From: an uncultured Bacillaceae bacterium
GTDB taxonomy: Bacteria > Bacillota > Bacilli > Bacillales > Cytobacillaceae
DNA: 10,523 nucleotides
Assembly (NCBI GenBank): GCA_937995745.1
Contig: CALKIU010000185.1
Location: 1 to 10,523, forward strand
Direction of reading: 5' to 3'
The notes beneath the pieces were generated by a model, which saw only the letters and a list, made by a program, of their open reading frames with translations, had not been told where the DNA came from and searched no databases. The position numbers were made by a program, and so were the translations under genes. This document shows positions 6,071 to 10,523 of the stretch, one piece after another; positions within the stretch are counted from its first letter, which is position 1, and each line of letters opens with the position of its first letter.

Positions 6071-6247
6071 CGCCGCATATCGCCGTATATGGTCTGCCTG
6101 TATATGGTCTGCCTGTATTACAATGGCATTGTGACCGGATGGATATGCGCCGGTTTGCACTGATGTTTACGCCGGCATTGGCGCCGGGAATGCACTGGCG
6201 TTTGCGCCGGCATTGGCGCCAGGAATGCACTGGCGTTTGCGCCGGAT
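6071..6247. repeat. Short tandem repeats upstream of the dehydrogenase gene
   Basis: Several adjacent repeats occur. CGCCGCATAT/CGCCGTATAT lies at 6071-6090. A perfect 15-bp tandem pair TATATGGTCTGCCTG is at 6086-6100 and 6101-6115. A 35-bp unit starts at 6171 and 6206, nearly identical (one G/A difference), with a partial third copy from 6241 and a degraded partial copy before 6171. The 35-bp unit contains GGCGCC palindromes. A period of 35 breaks any reading frame, so the open frames across it are not genes. Confidence 0.8.
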
Positions 6248-6462
6248 TCCCGCCCAAAAATTCCGCCAAAACAGAAACATTATTCTCCAATAGGAAAATA
6301 ACCCTTTTCCTGGATATCGGCAATGACGCTGGTCACTTCATTATATCGGTTATTATCCCCGTATTCAAACGATCTGTCGCTCTCAAGATCTGGATTGCAC
6401 TGTCGCCACAAATATTATATCCTAAAAATAACATTTGCTGCTTGGTGGCGTTTCTTCTCAAG
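6248..6462. other. Spacer between the tandem repeats and the REP-like cluster
   Basis: This is part of an 822-base gap between the dehydrogenase start and the spoIIQ stop. I see no ORF with a ribosome binding site, no RNA gene and no strong hairpin in this section. Frames that cross it also read through the neighbouring repeats and are not believable genes. Confidence 0.4.
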
Positions 6463-6650
6463 GTGCCTGGCACTTCAACAAACTTCACCACCAATTCGCA
6501 AGGATTTTTGTTGGTTGCTGGTGTTGTTTCGTGTTGTGCCTGGCACCCCGACAGCACCCCATCGTGTTGTGCCTGGCACCCCGACAGCACCCGAACACCG
6601 ATCCGCAACGATATGCGGCGATATTTGGCGTGGTGCCTGGCACCTCGCCA
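6463..6650. repeat. REP-like palindrome cluster (GTGCCTGGCAC, four copies)
   Basis: The palindrome GTGCCTGGCAC occurs at 6463-6473. It recurs in two 30-bp identical direct repeats with a 33-base period (6530-6559 and 6563-6592, each starting CGTGTTGTGCCTGGCACC), although the first base before TGCC can vary in pairing. It occurs again at 6632-6644 as GGTGCCTGGCACC inside a larger dyad, TGGCG...CGCCA (6626-6650). Palindromes of this GTGCC/GGCAC type are common REP-like intergenic repeats in Bacillaceae and are often linked to REP-associated tyrosine transposases. No such transposase lies in this window. The hairpin at 2366-2414 carries a related GGTGCCTGTCACC-type sequence. Confidence 0.7.
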
Positions 6651-6660
6651 GACTTCGCCA

Positions 6661-6693
6661 TAAAAAGAGAAAAACCCGCAAGTTGCGGGTTTT
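6661..6693 (-). terminator. Rho-independent terminator of spoIIQ
   Basis: AAAACCCGCAA (6671-6681) and TTGCGGGTTTT (6683-6693) form a perfect stem. The centre bases must open to make a loop. On the minus strand it is followed by a T-rich tract (T, CTC, then five T). It lies about 90 bases after the spoIIQ stop and separates spoIIQ from the REP-like cluster. Confidence 0.75.
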
Positions 6694-6784
6694 CACGATT
6701 CTAGGGGGGTTGTATTTCATTCCATTATTCAGTTTTTAACCTTTAGCCGGATGAGGAGCTGTTTCACCGACTGAGGCCTGGAGT

Positions 6785-7648
6785 TTATTCTTCATCTTCG
6801 GAGTCTTCTTTATCTTCTGATTCTGCTTTGTCTTGTTCGTCTTTTTCGTCTGTTTCATCAGCTTCAGATTCATCGTCGCTGTCTTCGTCGCTGCGATCCG
6901 CTTTGCTGTCGTCATCCTCTTTTTCGTTCATTTCCGTCAAATCAGCTTCCTGCAGGGAAGCAAGGGTTTTGTCAATGTAATCAAGCGGATTGACAGGTCT
7001 TGAATCTTTGCGGATCTCAAAGTGCACGTGGGTACCAGCTTCTTCGTTATAGATGCTTTTGCCGGCTTTTGCAATCACTTGCCCTTTCTTGACTTCGTCA
7101 CCCGGTTCTACTTTAATGTCCGTAACGGATTGATACTGGGTAACGATTCCTTTGTCATGTTCAATTTCAATGACGTTGCCGAGAAGGGCATCTTCTTGAA
7201 CATTGGTGACCGTTCCGCTCATGGCGGCAACGACATCAAATGTTTTTCCGTCTTTCATGGCAATATCTATTCCCGTATTCGGGTGATATGTGTTATTGTA
7301 GAAAACGAGCGCCGCTTCCTGTTCTTCCTTATCAGCGTTGTAATCGTAGAACTGTTTTTGAATGACCGCTGACTCGGGATCTTTTACCGGCATGGAGAAA
7401 GTCTCCAACGCGCGGTTCACTTCAATGGCGGGCTCATCATGTTTCTTGCCGGTAATATTTGTTGCATCAAAATCTTGCTGCTCATGATCTTTATTAGTGC
7501 TTTGAAACCATAATACTGCAGATAAAATGATTGCTGCGCCGGCAATATACAGAGCCGGATATACCCAACGTTTTCTGGCTTTAACGGCACTGATGAAACG
7601 TTTGAAGCCGGACTTCAAAGCAGAAATTTTCTTTTCTTCCCCACTCAT
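6785..7648 (-). CDS. spoIIQ: SpoIIQ, forespore engulfment protein with a degenerate M23/LytM domain
   Basis: This is a 287-residue protein. A basic cytoplasmic N-terminus (1-27) precedes one membrane segment (about 28-48), then a linker and an M23/LytM-like domain (about 110-226). The first zinc-ligand motif HxxxD is replaced by NTGID (Asn124, Asp128), while HVHFEIR (His207, His209) remains. Loss of the first His also occurs in B. subtilis SpoIIQ (Ser there), which binds SpoIIIAH across the intermembrane space instead of cutting wall. The tail (238-287) is extremely acidic, 30 of 50 residues being Asp or Glu. The start ATG at 7646-7648 has GAGGTGAT just upstream. It has its own sigma-F-like promoter and a terminator. 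Together with SpoIID it belongs to the engulfment machinery; family identity is clear. Confidence 0.95.
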   Translation of the reverse strand: MSGEEKKISALKSGFKRFISAVKARKRWVYPALYIAGAAIILSAVLWFQSTNKDHEQQDFDATNITGKKHDEPAIEVNRALETFSMPVKDPESAVIQKQFYDYNADKEEQEAALVFYNNTYHPNTGIDIAMKDGKTFDVVAAMSGTVTNVQEDALLGNVIEIEHDKGIVTQYQSVTDIKVEPGDEVKKGQVIAKAGKSIYNEEAGTHVHFEIRKDSRPVNPLDYIDKTLASLQEADLTEMNEKEDDDSKADRSDEDSDDESEADETDEKDEQDKAESEDKEDSEDEE

Positions 7649-7667
7649 CTATCATCACCTCAGCAAT

Positions 7668-7697
7668 CATTCTGAACAAATTATGGAAAATATATAC
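7668..7697 (-). promoter_or_regulatory. Sigma-F-like promoter of spoIIQ
   Basis: On the minus strand GTATA (7697-7693) is followed after 15 bases by GTTCAGAATG (7677-7668). This fits the sigma-F consensus GYATA and GGNNANAHTR with one mismatch (T for the second G). Sigma-F control of spoIIQ is established in B. subtilis. The predicted start is only about 12-15 bases before the spoIIQ ATG. Confidence 0.65.
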
Positions 7698-7766
7698 ATT
7701 TTAAAAAATTTTTTCGTTTATTTTTTGTAAAAATCCAAGGAACTATTCATTTTTTGGGGTGATTTT

Positions 7767-8225
7767 TTGAAAAGACTGTTCATCTGGATGTTGCGCCTGT
7801 TGCCGATTGCTTATATGATCATCATCTTCATCCTTTCCAGTTTGCCGAGCAATGCCGTCGTGGAGCTGCCGGACGCAACCATCGACGCTTTTATAAAAGA
7901 AGCGCTCCACCTGGTGGAGTTTGCCATTCTCTACGTCCTTCTTGTCCTGGCCGCTTTTACGACGGGGAAATTTTCCCGCAAGACAAATGCCGTCCTGGCG
8001 GTAATTGCCATCTTGTACGGTCTCAGCGATGAAATTCATCAGGCATTTGTCCCGTACCGGTCAGCGACGGTGATTGATTTTGTCAAAGACACCCTCGGCG
8101 TGCTTGCAGCTTTCTATTTTGTCAACCGCGCCCATGCGAAAAACCGGTTTGACTGGATTTTGGCGTATTTTGCCGGCAAGACAGTTAAAAAACGGTACGA
8201 AACCTCTCCTGTAAAAAACAGGTGA
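7767..8225 (+). CDS. VanZ-family membrane protein (YwnJ-like)
   Basis: This 152-residue integral membrane protein has hydrophobic segments at about 5-24, 50-66, 75-87 and 104-119. The VanZ-like signature is present: an early His-Glu pair (H48, E51), then SDEIHQAFVPYRSA (87-100) and the aspartates of IDFVKDTLGV (D104, D108). VanZ itself gives low-level teicoplanin resistance; the role of the wider family, including B. subtilis YwnJ, which sits next to spoIIQ, is not settled. The start is TTG at 7767-7769, with GGGGTGAT about six bases upstream; no ATG lies near. It is the only plus-strand gene and diverges from spoIIQ across 118 bases, so promoters may overlap, but I could not define its own. 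A strong terminator lies downstream. Confidence 0.88.
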   Translation: MKRLFIWMLRLLPIAYMIIIFILSSLPSNAVVELPDATIDAFIKEALHLVEFAILYVLLVLAAFTTGKFSRKTNAVLAVIAILYGLSDEIHQAFVPYRSATVIDFVKDTLGVLAAFYFVNRAHAKNRFDWILAYFAGKTVKKRYETSPVKNR

Positions 8226-8249
8226 AAATAAAGAAAGAACGAGGTAGAC

Positions 8250-8290
8250 CGCAGGAAACGCCTGCGAATAGGGCGGCCGGCGCTCCGCCG
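8250..8290 (+). other. Small GC-rich hairpins in the vanZ-family gene's 3' region
   Basis: CGCAGG (8250-8255) and CCTGCG (8261-8266) form a perfect 6-bp hairpin with a 5-base loop. A GGCGG/CCGCC dyad follows at about 8272-8290. They lie between the stop codon and the terminator and would be part of the 3' untranslated RNA. No function is evident. Confidence 0.3.
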
Positions 8291-8320
8291 CGTTTAGGAA
8301 GGGCGCCAAAATGCCCAATA

Positions 8321-8360
8321 AAAAAAGCAAGCGGGAAGGACGAGTTCCCCTTGCTTTTTT
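8321..8360. terminator. Bidirectional Rho-independent terminator between the vanZ-family gene and spoIID
   Basis: AAAAAAGCAAG (8321-8331), bulged C, GGGAA (8333-8337), a 7-base loop, then TTCCC (8345-8349) and CTTGCTTTTTT (8350-8360). Both strands give a G/C stem followed by six or more T. It ends the plus-strand vanZ-family transcript and is the first clear terminator met by spoIID transcripts, about 400 bases after the spoIID stop. Confidence 0.85.
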
Positions 8361-8764
8361 GTTTCCGGGATTTTTATAAAAAATTTTTCACGTGTACCGA
8401 TTGGCTGCGCCGGCGATGGGCCATTTAAAATCAGCGACTCGCCAAATTCCTCTTATAATATATAGACCGATTGCTTTTCGCACCGGCCATTCATTTGCTT
8501 TTTTACCACCAGCCCCTTTTTTCACACATTCCCTGTCTGGCCGCCGGACCCTTTATCACCATTCCCTTTCTGCCGCCCATCTTCTGATAACTTTCAGCGA
8601 CCGGCCCGATTCCCCATCGCCTTGATGCCATATATTTTCTCACTTTTTGAACAATCTCCCATCGCCTGTGTGCTTCCTTTTTTTGATACCCACTCCCCGC
8701 CCATCCCTCACCGCTTTGCCCGCTCCCGTTCCCTCCCGCATCCGCTTCTATCCCGCCGGCCCCA
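8361..8764. other. Gene-free, strongly strand-asymmetric stretch after spoIID
   Basis: About 400 bases lack a believable gene. The plus strand is pyrimidine-rich, so the minus strand (the spoIID sense) is purine-rich, with recurring GATGGG and AGGGAATG-type words (for example around 8555-8690). Plus-strand frames here are proline/serine/histidine-rich products of this composition, without ribosome binding sites. It probably forms a long 3' untranslated region of spoIID or a decayed repeat array. Confidence 0.4.
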
Positions 8765-9772
8765 TCACCGCTCCGCCAAAATCTTATTCAAAAACTCGTC
8801 AGCCGAAGAAATCTCCACACCCCTGTAATAATGCTTCACGATCTCCTCATACGTCTTTCCCTCGGCAGCCATCCCGTTCGCCCCGTACTGGCTCATCCCG
8901 ACGCCATGTCCGTAACCCTGCGTGTGGACAACAATTTCACTTCCCCTTCTTTCCATCGTAAAATCCGTGGAGTACAAGTCCAATTTTTCCCGAATCTCCC
9001 GGCCGGTAAAAACCTTCCCGCCGATTTTGATTTTTCCAACCCGATCCCCCGCCGTCCTCTCCAGAACCTGCCCGACTGTCTTTCCGGCGGGAATTTTTAC
9101 GCCAAGCCTCCGTTCCACCTCGGCGGCGGGAAACGTTTTTTGTCCCCTAAATTTCGGAGACGCGGTATCCCACGGACTTTCCACACTGACAAGATAAGGA
9201 AGTTCGTTTGCCCACACCTCGCCCGCGTTTTCCGTCCTTCCGTTGCTCGTCGAAAAAAACGTCGCATTTATCGGGACACCCTCATAGGTGATAATTTCTC
9301 CCCTTGTTTCATTCACCGCCCGGCGAATCTTTTTTATCCGCCATTCATACTCCTTGCCCCACTGCTGCCTCAGCTCATCGTCATTTTTGTACACCTGGTG
9401 ATTTTCCGTGTCCGTCACATCGGAACCTTCCGGAACACCGACCTTCTCTTCGTTCAGCATTTGCTTCACGATATACGTCCTGGCAGCAAGCGCCTGGGCC
9501 TTCAACGCCTCCAATTCAAACTTGGCGTCCATTTCAGACGCCACCACACCGACAAGATACTCCTCCAGCGGCACCTCTTCCCGCTCCTTTTTCGCCGCGC
9601 GGTAAACGGCCACTTCCACCGCATCTTCCATGCCCGCCGACTCAGACGCCACCAAACTCTCGCCCGCCTCTTCTTCCCCATCGCCACCAAACGACATCAC
9701 GAGCACAGCGGGCAACACCATGGTCACAAACACAAAAACAATCACTGCCACGAATAATGGTTTCAATTGCAT
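8765..9772 (-). CDS. spoIID: SpoIID, mother-cell engulfment lytic transglycosylase
   Basis: This 335-residue protein (B. subtilis about 343) has an N-terminal membrane anchor (about 5-27), an acidic linker and a SpoIID/LytB domain. The motif YLVGVVASEMDAKFELEALK holds the likely catalytic Glu80, equivalent to the essential Glu of B. subtilis SpoIID. Further conserved stretches are FFSTSNGRTENAGEVW (172-187) and GYGHGVGMSQYGANGMA (286-302). SpoIID cleaves glycan strands in septal peptidoglycan after SpoIIP removes stem peptides, and works in the DMP complex in the mother-cell membrane. The start is the ATG at 9770-9772, with GGAGG about nine bases upstream; the nine codons before it in frame include the leader. 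A sigma-E-like promoter precedes it. The partner spoIIQ lies nearby but is transcribed separately, in the other compartment. Confidence 0.96.
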   Translation of the reverse strand: MQLKPLFVAVIVFVFVTMVLPAVLVMSFGGDGEEEAGESLVASESAGMEDAVEVAVYRAAKKEREEVPLEEYLVGVVASEMDAKFELEALKAQALAARTYIVKQMLNEEKVGVPEGSDVTDTENHQVYKNDDELRQQWGKEYEWRIKKIRRAVNETRGEIITYEGVPINATFFSTSNGRTENAGEVWANELPYLVSVESPWDTASPKFRGQKTFPAAEVERRLGVKIPAGKTVGQVLERTAGDRVGKIKIGGKVFTGREIREKLDLYSTDFTMERRGSEIVVHTQGYGHGVGMSQYGANGMAAEGKTYEEIVKHYYRGVEISSADEFLNKILAER

Positions 9773-9802
9773 TCTTTTGTCCTCCGTAAACAATCTCATT
9801 TC

Positions 9803-9831
9803 ATTCTATGGACGAGGACAAGCCTTTATGC
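9803..9831 (-). promoter_or_regulatory. Sigma-E-like promoter of spoIID
   Basis: On the minus strand GCATAAA (9831-9825) is followed after 14 bases by CATAGAAT (9810-9803). The -10 matches the sigma-E consensus CATACAHT at 7 of 8, and the -35 matches KMATATT at 5 of 7. Transcription would start about 25 bases before the spoIID ATG. Sigma-E control of spoIID is established in B. subtilis. Confidence 0.65.
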
Positions 9832-10018
9832 ATATGAAATAACCAAGCCGCTTCCCTTGGAAAAACCGGCCAGATCTCCAAGTTCATTTCTGCGAAAATG
9901 TTCCGCCCAAACCCGAAGTTGACAGATCATTTCCCCGGAAAAAGGAAATCCCCCACAAACGACACAAAAAACAAAAACATTTTTCCTTCCTTGCTTCCTT
10001 CTTTCGGATCAATTCAGA
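9832..10018. other. Gene-free spacer upstream of the spoIID promoter
   Basis: I see no gene here. A short CCAAG...CTTGG dyad sits at about 9843-9860. The rest is A-rich on the plus strand with no ribosome binding site before any open frame. It separates the spoIID promoter from the hairpins to the right. Confidence 0.35.
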
Positions 10019-10044
10019 AAGCAGCGGGCGAGGGCCCGCTGCTT
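10019..10044. repeat. GC-rich hairpin, copy 1
   Basis: AAGCAGCGGGC (10019-10029) and GCCCGCTGCTT (10034-10044) form a perfect 11-bp stem with a GAGG loop. It could act as a terminator for a minus-strand gene to the right, but no run of T follows on either side. A second copy with similar flanks lies at 10236-10259. Confidence 0.7.
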
Positions 10045-10235
10045 CCGCTTTTGCAATCCTTCAAGCATTGGAAAGAAACTTGACACTTGTAAAAAAACGA
10101 CAAAATATGCGCGCCAATCGGCCCGAACGTTCCAACCAAACCTTGCCCCGCCAATGATTTGGCAAATAAGAGCGTTTTCAACATAAGAATTCAATACATG
10201 TTATTTTCTTTTGCTTTCATTTGCTCAGATCGGAA
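10045..10235. other. Gene-free spacer between the two hairpin copies
   Basis: This 190-base stretch holds no ORF with a ribosome binding site. A TTGACA occurs at 10080-10085 on the plus strand but no fitting -10 element lies 16-18 bases downstream, so no promoter is called. Confidence 0.35.
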
Positions 10236-10259
10236 AGCAGCGGGCAGGGGCCCGCTGCT
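10236..10259. repeat. GC-rich hairpin, copy 2
   Basis: AGCAGCGGGC (10236-10245) and GCCCGCTGCT (10250-10259) form a perfect 10-bp stem with an AGGG loop. It shares the preceding GAAAGC-type flank and the following CCGCTTTT with the copy at 10019-10044, so about 40 bases are duplicated. Confidence 0.7.
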
Positions 10260-10314
10260 CACCGCTTTTATCAAACAATCTTACCGGGACGGATAAAGCT
10301 TTTCCTCATAAGCG

Positions 10315-10523
10315 CTCTTTTGGACAAACCAAGGAAACAATACCCGCACATTGTCCAAATCACGCCTCATTTTTGGACAAAACAGGATTAAAAAATGTTG
10401 TTCCGTCCAAATCCACCCGTTTTTTGGACAAAGGAATATGAAATAAACGGTACTTTGTCCAAATGAACCCGTTTTTTGGACAAAGCGGCATGAAATAACA
10501 GTGGTTTTGTCCAAATGAACCCG
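10315..10523. repeat. Tandem array of 51-53 bp units carrying GGACAAA / TTTGTCC inverted repeats (cut by window end)
   Basis: GGACAAA begins at 10322, 10375, 10426 and 10478. Each copy is followed about 25 bases later by (T)GTCCAAAT, whose core begins at about 10352, 10404, 10456 and 10508. The last two units are most alike and share AAATGAACCCG after the second arm. Each unit can form a hairpin with TTTGGACAAA/TTTGTCCAAA arms. A minus-strand open frame of 77 codons through it is a by-product: the arms yield repeated CPK and VQK words, and it has no credible start signal. The array reaches the right edge and probably continues. Confidence 0.8.

Noticed and set aside
5963..6160. A 66-codon N-terminal extension of the dehydrogenase.
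   Set aside because: It runs through tandem-repeat DNA (giving repeated IQADH), is unlike the family, and the ATG at 5962 has the right ribosome binding site.
5937..6739. Several overlapping open frames on both strands in the spoIIQ-dehydrogenase spacer.
   Set aside because: They cross 35-bp and 33-bp tandem repeats, have no ribosome binding sites, and translate REP-like palindromes into repeated words.
8831..9757. A long plus-strand frame opposite spoIID.
   Set aside because: It is antisense to a clearly conserved spoIID gene. Its composition (His, Arg, Phe-rich) is what the reverse of that gene gives.
10281..10514. A 77-codon minus-strand frame at the right edge.
   Set aside because: It is the translation of the GGACAAA/TTTGTCC tandem array, giving repeated CPK and VQK words. 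No start signal.

Overview
The window is chromosomal DNA from an endospore-forming, motile member of the Bacillaceae. The evidence is the sporulation genes spoIIID, spoIIQ and spoIID, the actin homologue mbl, the flagellar pair flhO-flhP, strong AGGAGG-type ribosome binding sites, TTG and GTG starts, and sigma-D, sigma-E and sigma-F-like promoters. Base composition looks close to half G+C, above B. subtilis. A Geobacillus- or Caldibacillus-like thermophile is possible, but I cannot assign a genus from this sequence.

Layout from left to right. All genes are on the minus strand except the vanZ-family gene. (1) Positions 59-2228 hold a small EpuA-type membrane protein, flhP and flhO. They read leftwards as one operon from a sigma-D-like promoter at 2270-2295. 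(2) Positions 2229-2660 hold a hairpin/terminator and a degenerate tandem array whose last unit enters the 3' end of mbl. (3) mbl occupies 2661-3665, with a nested inverted repeat in its upstream region. (4) spoIIID occupies 4284-4553. Its leader of about 300 nt carries two chained short ORFs and a hairpin that could hide its ribosome binding site. (5) A D-2-hydroxyacid dehydrogenase gene occupies 4985-5962. An unusually long, repeat-filled spacer follows (5963-6784). (6) spoIIQ (minus, sigma-F-like promoter) diverges from a vanZ-family gene (plus). (7) spoIID occupies 8765-9772 (minus, sigma-E-like promoter). (8) The right edge (9832-10523) has no gene. It holds two copies of a GC-rich hairpin and a tandem array of inverted repeats that runs off the window. 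In relatives murA often lies further right.

How the genes work together. SpoIIQ (forespore) and SpoIID (mother cell) act on either side of the intermembrane space during engulfment. SpoIIID is the mother-cell regulator that reshapes the sigma-E programme. Mbl guides cell-wall elongation. FlhO and FlhP are rod/hook-type parts of the flagellar basal body. The predicted promoters match these compartments: sigma-F for spoIIQ, sigma-E for spoIID and spoIIID, sigma-D for flhOP.

I see no mobile element with a transposase, CRISPR array, tRNA or rRNA, and no clearly new multi-gene system. The most interesting material is non-coding: the spoIIID leader, the repeat arrays (one touching the mbl stop codon), REP-like palindromes and the mbl upstream dyad.
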